From: Nostocoides sp. Soil756
GTDB taxonomy: Bacteria > Actinomycetota > Actinomycetes > Actinomycetales > Dermatophilaceae
Assembly (NCBI RefSeq): GCF_001428065.1
Contig: NZ_LMSE01000002.1
Coordinates: forward strand, 21,623 to 65,210
DNA length: 43,588 bases
Direction: 5' to 3'
Made by a program: the position numbers and the translations under genes. Shown in pieces: positions 31,540-42,390 of this stretch (position 1 is its first letter; the number at the start of each line of letters is the position of its first letter). The notes beneath the pieces are model-generated. The model did no database searches and had not been told where the DNA came from. It saw only the letters and a program-made list of their open reading frames with translations.

Positions 31540-32373
31540 ATGAGCGGCCTCCTGGTGCTGGCGGCGACCCCCATCGGCGACCCGCGCGACGCCGCTCCCC
31601 GGCTCGCCGCGGAGCTCGCGAGCGCGGACGTCGTGGCCGCCGAGGACACCCGCCGGATGCGACGGCTGTGCGCCGACCTCGGGGTGAGCCCGGCCGGCCG
31701 GGTCGTGTCCTTCCACGAGCACAACGAGTCCGGCCGCGCCGCCGACCTCGTGGCCGAGATGGTCGCCGGCGCCCGGGTGCTCGTCGTCACCGACGCCGGG
31801 ATGCCGTCGGTCTCCGACCCGGGCTACCGGCTGGTGGCCGCCGCCGTCGACGCCGGGGTTCGTGTCACCGCCGTCCCCGGACCGTCGGCCGTGCTCACCG
31901 CCCTGGCCGTCTCGGGCCTGCCGGTCGACCGGTTCTGCTTCGAGGGCTTCCTGCCCCGCAAGGAGGGGGAGCGGGCCCGCGCGCTCGCCGGGCTCGCCGA
32001 CGAGCACCGCACCATGGTGTTCTTCGAGGCGCCGCACCGCCTGGCCCGGATGCTGGCCACGGCGGCCGAGGTGCTCGGACCCGACCGCCCGGCCGCCGTC
32101 TGCCGCGAGCTGACCAAGACCTACGAGGAGGTGCGCCGCGGCGGACTCGCTGAGCTCGCCGACTGGGCGCAGGAGCACGCGCGCGGCGAGATCACCGTCG
32201 TCGTGGCGGGGCGCCGCGGCCCCGTCGGCACCGTCGAGGACGCCGTCCCCGAGGTCCTCGCCCGGGTCGCGGCCGGCGAGCGGCTCAAGGACGTCTGCGC
32301 CGACGTCGCCGGCCGGACCGGGCTGGTCAAGCGGGCACTCTACGACGCCGCCGTGGCCGCCCGCGCCGGCTGA
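31540..32373 (+). CDS. rsmI: 16S rRNA (cytidine1402-2'-O)-methyltransferase RsmI
   Basis: 277 aa SAM-dependent enzyme that 2'-O-methylates C1402 in the decoding centre of 16S rRNA. The tetrapyrrole-methylase fold shows VLAATPIGDPRDA (about 6-18), AAEDTRRMRRL (about 36-46), SFHEHNES, VTDAGMPSVSDPGYRLV (about 85-101), PGPSAVLTALAVSGL and FLPRKEGER (about 134-142). A C-terminal HTH_47-like segment ends with VKRALYDAAVAAR. GAGG with 8-nt spacing precedes the ATG. It is divergent from pmt, 56 bp away. Confidence 0.95.
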   Translation: MSGLLVLAATPIGDPRDAAPRLAAELASADVVAAEDTRRMRRLCADLGVSPAGRVVSFHEHNESGRAADLVAEMVAGARVLVVTDAGMPSVSDPGYRLVAAAVDAGVRVTAVPGPSAVLTALAVSGLPVDRFCFEGFLPRKEGERARALAGLADEHRTMVFFEAPHRLARMLATAAEVLGPDRPAAVCRELTKTYEEVRRGGLAELADWAQEHARGEITVVVAGRRGPVGTVEDAVPEVLARVAAGERLKDVCADVAGRTGLVKRALYDAAVAARAG

Positions 32374-32374
32374 G

Positions 32375-32412
32375 GCCGACCCGCGCCGGTGACGCCGACC
32401 TGCGCTGGTGAC
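32375..32412. repeat. 19-bp tandem duplication after rsmI
   Basis: Two adjoining 19-bp units (32375-32393, 32394-32412), GCCGACCYGCGCYGGTGAC, differ at two positions. Further on, CCCGG-aggtaa-CCGGG (32434-32449) is a small palindrome before the sdh promoter that could act as operator or terminator. Confidence 0.65.
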
Positions 32413-32505
32413 GACCGCGGACCGCGACGGGTACCCGGAGGTAACCGGGCCAATGTCACACCCGGGCAGGGCTCGACAGCCCTCGCCGGTGTCCGGGGCG
32501 GGGAC

Positions 32506-32511
32506 TAGGGT
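32506..32511 (+). promoter_or_regulatory. -10 box of the leaderless sdhCAB operon
   Basis: TAGGGT ends 8 nt before the GTG at 32520. An in-frame TTG at 32511 overlaps the box and is unlikely to be used. Confidence 0.5.
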
Positions 32512-32519
32512 TGTCGTTC

Positions 32520-33224
32520 GTGGCCACAACGACTTCCTCGCGACCCGCGACGGCCCGCCGGACCACGATCGGCCTGAAGCTCCTCATGGCCGTGACCGGT
32601 CTGGTGTTCGTCGCGTTCGTCCTCCTGCACATGTACGGCAACCTCAAGGCGCTGTGGGGCGAGGAGTCCTTCAACACCTACGCCGAGCACCTGCGGACCA
32701 TCGGCGAGCCGATGCTTCCCTACCGGGGTCTGCTCTACGTCACCGAGGCGGTGCTGGTGCTCAGCCTCGTGGGGCACGTGTACGCGGCGTACACGCTGTG
32801 GAGCCGGGCCGGCAACGCCCGCCGCACGAAGTACGAGGCCGTCAAGCGGGCCTCGCGCACCGCGTGGATGCGGTGGGGAGGCACCTTCCTCCTCCTGTTC
32901 CTCGTGTGGCACCTGCTCCAGTTCTCCATCGTGAAGTTCTCGGTGAACTCCGCCAAGCAGGGCCCCGACATCCAGCAGAACCCCTACGCGCTGCTCGTCG
33001 CGAGCTTCCAGGTCCCCTGGAACACCCTCATCTACGTCCTCGCGATGGTCGCCCTCGCGCTCCACCTCTCGCACGGCGTCTTCAGTGCGAGCCAGACCCT
33101 CGGCCTCACCGGGACCGCGGCGGCCTACCGCCGCGCGAAGCTGGTCGGCCACGCCGTCGCCGCGGTCGTGGTCATCGGCTTCCTGCTCCCGCCGCTCGCG
33201 ATCCTCTTCGGCATCATCAAGTAA
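32520..33224 (+). CDS. sdhC: Succinate dehydrogenase cytochrome b subunit
   Basis: 234 aa, the membrane anchor of a single-anchor (type B) complex II that should carry two haems b and reduce menaquinone. About five helices; LKLLMAVTGLVFVAFVLLHMYGNLK (first helix, His near its end, positions about 18-42 given only as a region), EAVLVLSLVGHVYAAYTL, FLVWHLLQFS and LALHLSHGVFSASQTLG provide the haem-ligand His residues. GTG 32520 gives a basic N-terminus of normal length. Twelve bases separate it from sdhA. Confidence 0.92.
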   Translation: MATTTSSRPATARRTTIGLKLLMAVTGLVFVAFVLLHMYGNLKALWGEESFNTYAEHLRTIGEPMLPYRGLLYVTEAVLVLSLVGHVYAAYTLWSRAGNARRTKYEAVKRASRTAWMRWGGTFLLLFLVWHLLQFSIVKFSVNSAKQGPDIQQNPYALLVASFQVPWNTLIYVLAMVALALHLSHGVFSASQTLGLTGTAAAYRRAKLVGHAVAAVVVIGFLLPPLAILFGIIK

Positions 33225-33236
33225 GGCACGGAACCG

Positions 33237-35234
<1,998 letters not shown>

Positions 35235-35286
35235 CCCGGCCCCGCGCCCGCGCCCTTCCCGCTGCCACTACCTCCCGAGGACACCG

Positions 35287-36024
35287 ATGAACCTCACGCT
35301 CAAGATCTGGCGCCAGCCCGGGCCCCGCCACCGGGGCTCGATGCAGACCTACAAGGTCACCGACATCAGCGAGGACATGAGCTTCCTCGAGATGCTCGAC
35401 ATCCTCAACGAGCAGCTGAACGCCAAGGGCGAGGAGCCCATCGCGTTCGACTCCGACTGCCGCGAAGGCATCTGCGGCTCGTGCGGGCTGATGATCTCCG
35501 GCAAGGCCCACGGCCCGGAGCGGACCACCACCTGTCAGCTGCACATGCGCAGCTTCACCGACGGGGAGGTCATCACCATCGAGCCGTGGCGAGCCAACGC
35601 CTTCCCGGTCATCAAGGACCTCGTCGTCGACCGCAGCGCCTTCGACCGCATCATCCAGGCGGGCGGTTACATCTCGGTCAACACCGGCTCGGCTCCCGAG
35701 GCCAACGCGGCTCCCGTGCCCAAGCAGCACGCCGAGCGTGCGTTCATGGCGGCCGAGTGCATCGGGTGCGGCGCCTGCGTCGCCGCCTGCCCCAACGCCT
35801 CGGCCATGCTCTTCATGGGCGCCAAGGTCACCCACCTGTCCGAGCTGCCCCAGGGCCAGCCCGAGCGCGACGCCCGCGTGGTGTCGATGGTCGAGCAGCA
35901 CGACCACGAGGGCTTCGGCGGCTGCACCAACGTGGGCGCCTGCTCGCAGGCCTGCCCCAAGGGCATCCCCCAGGACGTCATCTCGACGCTGAACAAGGAC
36001 CTGCGGACGGCCCTGCGCCGCTGA
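35287..36024 (+). CDS. sdhB: Succinate dehydrogenase iron-sulfur subunit
   Basis: 245 aa electron-transfer subunit. The [2Fe-2S] cluster ligands are [10 protein letters not shown] plus TTTCQLH (about 58-85); the ferredoxin-like domain has [13 protein letters not shown] (about 159-171) and [15 protein letters not shown] (about 214-228) for the [4Fe-4S] and [3Fe-4S] centres. Electrons pass from SdhA FAD to the haems of SdhC. ATG 35287 has CGAGGA about 5 nt upstream, the clearest ribosome site of the operon. A strong hairpin follows. Confidence 0.96.
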   Translation: MNLTLKIWRQPGPRHRGSMQTYKVTDISEDMSFLEMLDILNEQLNAKGEEPIAFDSDCREGICGSCGLMISGKAHGPERTTTCQLHMRSFTDGEVITIEPWRANAFPVIKDLVVDRSAFDRIIQAGGYISVNTGSAPEANAAPVPKQHAERAFMAAECIGCGACVAACPNASAMLFMGAKVTHLSELPQGQPERDARVVSMVEQHDHEGFGGCTNVGACSQACPKGIPQDVISTLNKDLRTALRR

Positions 36025-36033
36025 TCCCCCGAC

Positions 36034-36075
36034 GCCGTGAGGCCCGCCCCAGTCACGGGAGGCGGGCCTCACGGC
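36034..36075. terminator. Terminator of the sdhCAB operon
   Basis: GCCGTGAGGCCCGCC (36034-36048) pairs perfectly with 36061-36075 over a 12-nt loop. It lies between the convergent sdhB and CPBP genes and can serve both. Confidence 0.85.
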
Positions 36076-36107
36076 TTCCCTGTCGGCTGCTTGGGGTCCG
36101 GTCCGGC

Positions 36108-36854
36108 TCAGAGCCAGCCCACGTGCGGCTTGAGCAGCGAGTACCCGACGAAGGCCACGACGTCGAGGAGGGTGTGCGCCACCACCAGCGGCATCACCCG
36201 CTTCGTCCGGGTGTAAAGCCAGCCGAAGACGAGGCCCATCACGACGTTCCCGACGAAGCCGCCGAAGCCCTGGTACAGGTGGTAGGTCCCGCGGATCAGG
36301 GCGGAGGTGACGATGACCCGCCAAGTGCCCCAGCCGGCCTGTCCCCAGCGGCGGAAGAGGTAGCCGACCATGATCGTCTCCTCGAGCACCGCGTTCTGGG
36401 CGGCCGCGAGGACGAGGATCGGGACGGTGAACCAGGCGGCGCCCACGAGGTTCGCGGCGGACACCGTGGTGTTCAGCCCCAGCGCCTTGGCGGTGAGGTA
36501 GAGACCCAGCCCGGGGATGCCGATGACCGCCGCGAGGGCGGCGCCGCGCCACAGGTCCTGGAGCGGGCGGCGCAGGTCGAAGCCCATGGTGTGTGGCTCG
36601 TCGGGGTCGTCGCGCCGCAGCAGGTGCAGCGCCAGCGCGACCGGGACGAGCGCGAGGGCGATCCCGACCAGCTGGAAGGTCACGTCGAGCCACGGGCGGT
36701 CCGGCGTGACCGAGGAGTTCATCGTGGCCGTCTGCTGGGACAGCGCCTGGGGGCGGGTCAGCCGGTCGACGATGCGCAGCAGGGCGTAGATCGCGGACGA
36801 CCCGAGCGAGACGCCGAGGACGAGCCAGGTCTCGGTGAGGTGACGGCGGCGCAT
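36108..36854 (-). CDS. CPBP-family intramembrane glutamic metalloprotease
   Basis: 248 aa with about seven helices. The CPBP (ABI) motifs are VLEETIMVGYLFRR (about 145-158, paired Glu and Arg), TYHLYQG (catalytic His, about 180-186) and VAHTLLDVVAF (HxxxD, about 226-236). Such proteins cleave prenylated or transmembrane substrates or process bacteriocin-like peptides; no peptide gene is beside it, so the substrate is unknown. ATG 36854 follows TAGGGT by 6 nt. It converges on sdhB. Confidence 0.93.
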   Translation of the reverse strand: MRRRHLTETWLVLGVSLGSSAIYALLRIVDRLTRPQALSQQTATMNSSVTPDRPWLDVTFQLVGIALALVPVALALHLLRRDDPDEPHTMGFDLRRPLQDLWRGAALAAVIGIPGLGLYLTAKALGLNTTVSAANLVGAAWFTVPILVLAAAQNAVLEETIMVGYLFRRWGQAGWGTWRVIVTSALIRGTYHLYQGFGGFVGNVVMGLVFGWLYTRTKRVMPLVVAHTLLDVVAFVGYSLLKPHVGWL

Positions 36855-36860
36855 CGACCC

Positions 36861-36866
36861 ACCCTA
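36861..36866 (-). promoter_or_regulatory. -10 box of the leaderless CPBP gene
   Basis: On the minus strand TAGGGT ends 6 nt before the ATG at 36854. Confidence 0.55.
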
Positions 36867-36930
36867 GGCTGGGGCATCCGGGAGGATCCTGGATGCCGGC
36901 TGTGAGCGGGCTGGATGCCGCCGGGCGCGG

Positions 36931-36936
36931 CACAAT
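36931..36936 (+). promoter_or_regulatory. -10 box of the leaderless lipoprotein gene
   Basis: CACAAT ends 7 nt before the ATG at 36944, the start also favoured by signal-peptide length. Confidence 0.5.
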
Positions 36937-36943
36937 GGGCACG

Positions 36944-37756
36944 ATGCCATCGCGTGCCTGCCCCGTCGTCCGGCCCACCCGCGTCCGGCCCACCCGCGGG
37001 CGGCCCGCGTGCCGGCTCGGGGGCCCGGTGGTCCGCGGGTGGGCGGCGGCGGCGCTGGCGCTCGCCGTGTGCGCCGGTGGCTGCTCCGCCGTACCCGGCC
37101 TCCCGGCTCCGGCGACCTTCGGTACCGACCCGAGCACGTCCCCACCGGTGTCGCCGGCCCCGCCCCCCGTCGGCGAGCTCTACGTCGACGCCCGGACCTT
37201 CGCCCTGTCCGCCCAGTCGGCGCACGTCGCCGGGACGGTGATGCGCGGGCGGGTGCGGGTCACCATCGACCTCCAGGGCAACGCGTCGGGCACCCAGCAG
37301 CGGCTGCGGGTGACAGCCCCCGGTGCGGGCACGGCCGAGCTGCTCACGGTGGGCGACCGGACCTGGCTCTCGGGCGACCAGGCGTTCTGGAGCCGCCGCC
37401 TGGGTTCGGCGGCGGCGGCGCGGCCCTATCGCGACAAGTACCTCCTGGTCACGGCGCGGCAGGCGGCCGCGGTCGGGCCCTACACGCTGAGGGGCCTGCT
37501 CACAGCACGGTTCGCGCGCCCCGACGTGGTGGCCCTGCAGAAGCGGACCAGGCCGGCGCTCGTGGAGTCGCTCGACGGGGACGTCGTCTGGCGGCTGGAG
37601 GTGGGCGCCGGGGGGCTGGTCGTCGCCAGCGACGGCAGCGCGGCCCTCCTGCGGTTCACCACGGTGGGCACCGACGCATCCGACCTGAGGTTCGACCGCT
37701 GGGGACAGGTGGGCTCGTTCACCGAGCCCGCGCCGGCCGACGTCATCACGCCCTGA
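36944..37756 (+). CDS. LprG/LppX-like lipoprotein
   Basis: 270 aa. A basic, unusually long n-region (VRPTRVRPTRGRP) and hydrophobic core AAAALALAV lead to CAGGC, with C47 the probable lipidated residue; the -3 Ala is not ideal for a lipobox. A Pro/Ser linker follows, then a single beta-rich domain (about 80-265: ARTFALSAQSAHVAGTV, GDRTWLSGDQAFW, TVGTDASDLRFDRWG) like the LppX_LprAFG family, which carry triacylated lipids to the cell surface in mycobacteria. A transport role here is inference. A 15-bp tandem repeat (36968-36997) makes the VRPTR duplication. Confidence 0.82.
   Translation: MPSRACPVVRPTRVRPTRGRPACRLGGPVVRGWAAAALALAVCAGGCSAVPGLPAPATFGTDPSTSPPVSPAPPPVGELYVDARTFALSAQSAHVAGTVMRGRVRVTIDLQGNASGTQQRLRVTAPGAGTAELLTVGDRTWLSGDQAFWSRRLGSAAAARPYRDKYLLVTARQAAAVGPYTLRGLLTARFARPDVVALQKRTRPALVESLDGDVVWRLEVGAGGLVVASDGSAALLRFTTVGTDASDLRFDRWGQVGSFTEPAPADVITP
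36968..36997. repeat. 15-bp tandem repeat in the lipoprotein signal n-region
   Basis: GTCCGGCCCACCCGC is repeated exactly at 36968-36982 and 36983-36997, encoding VRPTR twice. Confidence 0.9.
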
Positions 37757-37774
37757 CGGCCGGAAGGCGTCGGG

Positions 37775-38434
37775 TCAGCCGGGGGAGTAGGCGCGCTCGC
37801 GGCGCGAGCGGCGCCAGTCGCGGACCCGCAGCCAGAGCCAGACGAGCAACCACGCCAGCAGGGCGAGCGCGACGACGACGAACACCGGCGCCAGGATCGC
37901 CACCAGCGAGAGTCCGATGGATGCTCCGTCCTCGACGGTGGAGACGACCGGCCCGCCGGCGCCGATGGTGACACCGTTGACCACCGGGCGGGCGGCCATC
38001 TTGCCGGTGTGCACCAGCCCCGACACCACCACGCCGAGGACGACCCCGACCCACGGGTGCTGGGTCATCCACGTCGAGTGGTCGAGGTCGGAGGCGGCGC
38101 TGGTGGCCGCGAAGATCAGCCCGCCCATGCTCGGCCGGATGAAGGTCTGGATGGTGTCGTTGACGGTGTCGACTGCAGGGACCTTGTCGAGGACGACCTC
38201 GGCCAGCAGCAGCACCGCCCCGATCCCGATGGCCCAGCCGCTCTCGATCCACGCGTAGCCCGTGGGGAGCGTGATGAGGTCGGTGAACCGCGCGACGAGC
38301 GCGACGACGAGGAAGGGGATGTAGGCGTTCAGGCCCGCCGCGGCGGACAGCCCCATCCCCGTGAGGGCAGCCAGCACGGCGACCTCCTGACCTGTGGCGA
38401 GCGCACGACACGCTCGCACCCGGGAGAGCAACAT
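37775..38434 (-). CDS. DUF4126 membrane protein
   Basis: 219 aa with about five helices. LAALTGMGLSAAAGLNAYIPFLVVALVAR (about 21-49, by region), SGWAIGIGAVLLLAEVVLDKVPAVDTVND and the later FIRPSMGGLIFAAT are the DUF4126 hallmark. The protein ends in a basic RRSRRERAYSPG tail in the cytoplasm. No function is known. ATG 38434 is taken, with GGAG only 2 nt away and a TACCCT 12 nt upstream; an internal start nearer LAALTG is possible. It converges on the lipoprotein gene across 18 bp. Confidence 0.88.
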   Translation of the reverse strand: MLLSRVRACRALATGQEVAVLAALTGMGLSAAAGLNAYIPFLVVALVARFTDLITLPTGYAWIESGWAIGIGAVLLLAEVVLDKVPAVDTVNDTIQTFIRPSMGGLIFAATSAASDLDHSTWMTQHPWVGVVLGVVVSGLVHTGKMAARPVVNGVTIGAGGPVVSTVEDGASIGLSLVAILAPVFVVVALALLAWLLVWLWLRVRDWRRSRRERAYSPG

Positions 38435-38539
38435 CGCTCCGACGTCAGGGTAGTCCCGGCCGGTTCCGTCGTGACCGAACCGTTGCGGGCGCCGCGAAAC
38501 CCGGTGGACGATCGGCGACCGGCCCACCACCATCGGCAC

Positions 38540-39364
38540 GTGCCCTCCGACCCCGCCCCGGCCGTGTCCTCCGCCCTCGCCGACCCCGCCGCCCTGCTGC
38601 GCGTCTACGACGACCAGCTGCGCACCGACGCCGAGACGCCCGGCGCGGTGTCGGTGACCCGGCTGGGCCCGCTGCGGATGGCCGTCTTCCCGGGGGGCCG
38701 GGGCTTCGTCTCGTACCGCGACCTCCAGGGCGCGGATGCGGCGACCGTGCGCGGGTGGGTCGCGGCGGCGCTCGAGTACTTCCGGGGGGAGCCGTCCGTG
38801 GTCGACGTCGAGTGGAAGACCCGCGGGCACGACGTCGCGCCCGGGCTGCTCGAGGCGCTGGTGGAGCACGGCTTCGTCGGGGGCGAGCTCGAGTCGGTGA
38901 TGATGGGCCCGGCCGCCGCCCTCGCCGTGGAGCTGCCGCTGCCGCCGGGCGTGGTGCTGCGCCGGGTCACGGACGAGCCCGACGTGCGGGCCATGAGTGC
39001 GATGGCCGACGAGGCGTTCGGTGACCCGGTCTCGACGCGCCGGGCCGACGACCTGATGTTCCGGCTCTCCCGTGAGGACGGCATGGAGCTCTGGGTCGCC
39101 GAGGCCGACGGGGTGATGGTGAGCTCGGGCCGGCTCGAGCCCGTGCCCGGCACCCAGGTGGCGGGCGTGTGGGGCGGAGCCACCGTGCCGGCGTGGCGCG
39201 GACGTGGCATCTACCGGGCGCTGACGGCCGTGCGGGCACGGTCGGCGCTGCGGCTGGGCAAGACCGTCCTGCACAGCGACTCCACCGAGTACTCGCGCCC
39301 CATCCTCGAACGGGCCGGGCTGGTGCAGGTCACCACCACGACGCCGTACGAGTGGACCCGCTGA
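38540..39364 (+). CDS. GNAT-family N-acetyltransferase
   Basis: 274 aa. An N-terminal half of unassigned type (about 1-125, YDDQLRTDAETPGAV, FVSYRDLQG) precedes a GNAT domain (about 130-274: VVLRRVTDEPDVRAMSAMADEAFGDPV; GGATVPAWRGRGIYRALTAVRARSAL, the acetyl-CoA loop; YSRPILERAGLVQVTTTTPY). The substrate is unknown. The start is uncertain: GTG 38540 and GTG 38564 are both plausible and neither has a Shine-Dalgarno. It is divergent from the DUF4126 gene. A small inverted repeat CGGTTC-N10-GAACCG (38461-38482) lies between and could be an operator. Confidence 0.85.
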   Translation: MPSDPAPAVSSALADPAALLRVYDDQLRTDAETPGAVSVTRLGPLRMAVFPGGRGFVSYRDLQGADAATVRGWVAAALEYFRGEPSVVDVEWKTRGHDVAPGLLEALVEHGFVGGELESVMMGPAAALAVELPLPPGVVLRRVTDEPDVRAMSAMADEAFGDPVSTRRADDLMFRLSREDGMELWVAEADGVMVSSGRLEPVPGTQVAGVWGGATVPAWRGRGIYRALTAVRARSALRLGKTVLHSDSTEYSRPILERAGLVQVTTTTPYEWTR

Positions 39365-39411
39365 GGCCGCTCGCCCTCGGGACACCGGCGGAAGCGGTGG
39401 TGGGTGGCACC

Positions 39412-39417
39412 TAGGAT
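39412..39417 (+). promoter_or_regulatory. -10 box of the leaderless metG gene
   Basis: TAGGAT ends 7 nt before the ATG at 39425. Confidence 0.6.
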
Positions 39418-39424
39418 TCGGGGC

Positions 39425-41224
39425 ATGAAGGTCCTCTCCGCCGTCGCCTGGCCGTACGCCAACGGCCCCCGCCACCTCGGTCACGTCGCCGGGTTCGGGG
39501 TGCCGTCCGACGTGTTCAGCCGGTACATGCGGATGGCGGGCCACGACGTGCTCATGGTCAGCGGCTCCGACGAGCACGGCACGCCCATCCTCGTGCTCGC
39601 CGACCAGGCCGGGGTGACCCCGCGCGAGTTCGTCGACCGCAACCACGCCCTCATCGCCGGCGAGCTGTGCGACCTCGGCTGCACCTACGACCTCTACACG
39701 CGCACCACCACGGCGAACCACTACGCCGTCGCGCAGGAGCTCTTCCGCCAGAACTGGCTCAACGGCTACATGGTCGAGCGTACCCAGCAGGGTGCCATCT
39801 CGCCCTCCACCGGGCGCACGCTGCCCGACCGCTTCATCGAGGGCGAGTGCCCCATCTGCCACTATCCGGACGCCCGGGGCGACCAGTGCGACAACTGCGG
39901 CAACCAGCTCGAGCCCGAGGAGCTCATCGACCCGCGGAGCAAGATCAACGGCGAGACGCCGCAGTTCGTGCAGACCCAGCACTTCTTCCTCGACCTGCCC
40001 GCGCTGGCCGAGGCGCTGGGCGAGTGGCTCACGGGGCGCGAGGCCTCGGGCACCTGGCGGCCCAACGTCATCAAGTTCAGCCGCAACATCCTCGACGAGA
40101 TCAAGCCGCGCGCCATGACCCGCGACATCGACTGGGGCATCCCGGTGCCGCTCGACGGGTGGCGGGACAACCCGGCCAAGCGCCTCTACGTGTGGTTCGA
40201 CGCCGTCATCGGCTACCTGTCGGCCTCCATCGAGTGGGCGCGGCGCCTGGGCGAGCCCGAGCGCTGGCGTGAGTGGTGGAACGACCCCGAGGCACTCACC
40301 TACTACTTCATGGGGAAGGACAACATCACCTTCCACTCCCAGATCTGGCCCGCCGAGCTCCTCGGCTACGCCGGCAAGGGGTCGCGCGGCGGCGAGCCGG
40401 GCGTCTACGGCGAGCTCAACCTGCCGACCGAGGTGGTCTCGAGCGAGTACCTGACCATGGAGGGCCGGCAGTTCTCGACCTCGCGCGGCTACACGGTGCT
40501 GGTGCGCGACGTCCTCGACCGGTACGGCCCCGACGGCATCCGCTACTTCATCTGCGCAGCCGGTCCCGAGAACCAGGACTCCAACTTCACCTGGCGGGAG
40601 TTCGTGCAGCGCAACAACTCCGAGCTGGTGGCCGGCTGGGGCAACCTCGTCTCGCGCACCGCCGCCATGGTGGCCAAGAACTTCGGCGAGATCCCGGCCC
40701 CGGGCCCGCTCGAGCCGGTCGACCAGGAGATCCGCGACACCGTGCTCGCCGGTTTCGACACCGTGGGAGGCCTGCTCGAGCGGCACCGGCAGAAGGCCGC
40801 CATCGCCGAGGCCATGCGGGTGGTCGGCGAGGTCAACGGGTACGTCTCGCGCACCGAGCCGTTCAAGCTCAAGGGCGAGGACCAGCAGGAGCGCCTGGCC
40901 ACCGTGCTGCACACCTTGGTCCAGTGCGTCGCAGACCTGAACACGATGCTGGCGCCTTTCCTCCCCCACGCCGCCAACCGGGTGCACGCGGTGCTGGGCG
41001 GCGAGGGCGAGCTCGTCCCGATGCCGCGCCTCGAGACCGTCACCGGGCTCGACCCCGAGGACGACGGGCGCTCGTGGCCGGTCATCACCGGCGACTACTC
41101 CGGGTTCCCGCGGTGGGGGTCGCGCCCGGTCGTCGTGGGGACGCCCATCAGCAAGCCCGCGCCGGTCTTCACCAAGCTCGACGAGTCGGTCGTCGACGAC
41201 GAGCTGGCCCGGGCGGAGGCCTGA
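39425..41224 (+). CDS. metG: Methionyl-tRNA synthetase
   Basis: 599 aa cytosolic enzyme that charges tRNA-Met. The signature HLGH (HIGH) is at about 17-20 in [12 protein letters not shown] zinc knuckle in the CP domain has CPICHYP and CDNCGN (about 143-162). The KMSKS loop is altered to QFSTSR ([11 protein letters not shown], about 344-354), as in other MetG1/MetG2 variants with relaxed loops. The anticodon-binding helices follow to about 560; there is no C-terminal EMAP/Trbp111 domain. ATG 39425 is set by the -10 spacing. It is followed at 4 bp by tatD, as part of a metG-tatD-rpfB cluster. Confidence 0.96.
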   Translation: MKVLSAVAWPYANGPRHLGHVAGFGVPSDVFSRYMRMAGHDVLMVSGSDEHGTPILVLADQAGVTPREFVDRNHALIAGELCDLGCTYDLYTRTTTANHYAVAQELFRQNWLNGYMVERTQQGAISPSTGRTLPDRFIEGECPICHYPDARGDQCDNCGNQLEPEELIDPRSKINGETPQFVQTQHFFLDLPALAEALGEWLTGREASGTWRPNVIKFSRNILDEIKPRAMTRDIDWGIPVPLDGWRDNPAKRLYVWFDAVIGYLSASIEWARRLGEPERWREWWNDPEALTYYFMGKDNITFHSQIWPAELLGYAGKGSRGGEPGVYGELNLPTEVVSSEYLTMEGRQFSTSRGYTVLVRDVLDRYGPDGIRYFICAAGPENQDSNFTWREFVQRNNSELVAGWGNLVSRTAAMVAKNFGEIPAPGPLEPVDQEIRDTVLAGFDTVGGLLERHRQKAAIAEAMRVVGEVNGYVSRTEPFKLKGEDQQERLATVLHTLVQCVADLNTMLAPFLPHAANRVHAVLGGEGELVPMPRLETVTGLDPEDDGRSWPVITGDYSGFPRWGSRPVVVGTPISKPAPVFTKLDESVVDDELARAEA

Positions 41225-41228
41225 GCGG

Positions 41229-42083
41229 ATGACGGCACAGCCGAGTCGGCGGGGCGAGCCCGAGCCGCCCGACCCGCTGCCGATCCCGGTGGTGGACAAC
41301 CACACCCACCTCGACATCAGCCGTGAGGGTGCCGAGATCGCAGCGGGCGACCTCGGCCCGGCGCTGCGGGCCGCGGCCGCGGTGGGGGTCGACCGGGTCG
41401 TGCAGATCGGCTGTGACGAGGCGGGCAACGAGTTCGCGGTCGCGGCCGCGGAGGCGTACCCGTCAGTGCTGGCGGGGGTGGCCGTGCACCCCAACGAGGC
41501 GCCGCTCCTGGCCGCGCGGGGGCGGCTCGACGCCGTCCTCGACCGGGTCGAACAGCTGGCGGCGCATCCGCGGGTGCGGGTCGTCGGCGAGACCGGACTC
41601 GACCACTTCCGCACCGGCCCCGAAGGGCGTCCCGTGCAGGAGGAGTCGTTCCGGCGGCACATCGACATCGCCAAGCGCACCGGGCGGGCCCTCCAGATCC
41701 ACGACCGCGACAGCCACGACGACGTCCTGCGGGTGCTGGCCGAGGAGGGCGCACCGGAGCGCACCGTCATGCACTGCTTCTCCGGCGACCTGGAGATGGC
41801 GCGTGAGTGCGTCCGGCGCGGCTACCACCTCTCGTTCAGCGGCACCGTGACGTTCAAGAGCTCGCGGGGCTTGCGCGACGCGCTCGCGGTCACCCCGCTC
41901 GAGCTCCTGCTGGTCGAGACCGATGCCCCCTACCTGACCCCGCACCCCTGGCGGGGAGCGTCCAACAGCCCTGTGCTGGTGCCGTTGACGGTGCGGGCGA
42001 TGGCGGCCGTGCTGGGGGTGGCGGTGGCCACGTTGTGCCAGGCCCTCTCGGAGAACTCCGAACGGCTCTACGGCCCCTGGTGA
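41229..42083 (+). CDS. tatD: TatD-family hydrolase (metal-dependent DNase)
   Basis: 284 aa amidohydrolase-fold exonuclease. Metal ligands and motifs: DNHTHLDIS (about 23-31), GVAVHPNE (about 78-85), GETGLDHFRTG (about 119-129), IHDRDSHDDVLRVL, VMHCFSGDLEMARECVRRGYHLSFSG (His, about 179-204), and LLVETDAPYLTP (about 231-242). Homologues repair or degrade DNA 3' ends. It lies 4 bp after metG and is presumably co-transcribed. No Shine-Dalgarno is obvious. Confidence 0.94.
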   Translation: MTAQPSRRGEPEPPDPLPIPVVDNHTHLDISREGAEIAAGDLGPALRAAAAVGVDRVVQIGCDEAGNEFAVAAAEAYPSVLAGVAVHPNEAPLLAARGRLDAVLDRVEQLAAHPRVRVVGETGLDHFRTGPEGRPVQEESFRRHIDIAKRTGRALQIHDRDSHDDVLRVLAEEGAPERTVMHCFSGDLEMARECVRRGYHLSFSGTVTFKSSRGLRDALAVTPLELLLVETDAPYLTPHPWRGASNSPVLVPLTVRAMAAVLGVAVATLCQALSENSERLYGPW

Positions 42084-42390
42084 GCCGGGGCGAGCCCCCG
42101 GGTCCCTCAGCAGCGACTCAGGGGCTGCGTGGCTCGTGTGACTGATGCGTCGCGTGTGACTCGTGAGGTCACGTGTTGTTGGGTCCCCCGTTACCCAAAC
42201 TTGACCTTTGCCCCGACCGTCCTGCACGGTGGAGCGAGATGGCCGGGGCCGGAACGCCTCGGACGACGTGCACGAACGCCCGTCCGGCACCGCCGCCGGC
42301 AGGGGCGTTTCGTGCGCTGGGCCCCCCGGCCCGGGCCCGCGGGTCGCCGTCCGACGCCGGTGCCCGGGGAGCCCCACCCCTGGAGTCGTT
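42084..42390 (+). promoter_or_regulatory. Long structured leader of rpfB
   Basis: This 307-bp stretch lacks a credible gene. CGTGTGACT occurs at 42135-42143 and 42153-42161, the second copy inside the palindrome GTGAC-N7-GTCAC (42156-42172). TTGACC at about 42201-42206 is a possible -35 box, but I see no good -10. Farther on, GCACGAACGCCC (42270-42281) pairs with 42303-42315 (one bulged T) around an inner CCGGC/GCCGG stem, a 46-nt two-tier hairpin. An RNA switch has been reported in the rpfB leader of M. tuberculosis; relation to this one is untested. Confidence 0.5.

Noticed and set aside
42084-42390. c-di-AMP (ydaO) riboswitch before rpfB
   Set aside because: This class controls rpf genes in some actinobacteria, but I could not find its GCCGAA and related conserved boxes in order. 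Kept only as an unclassified structured leader.
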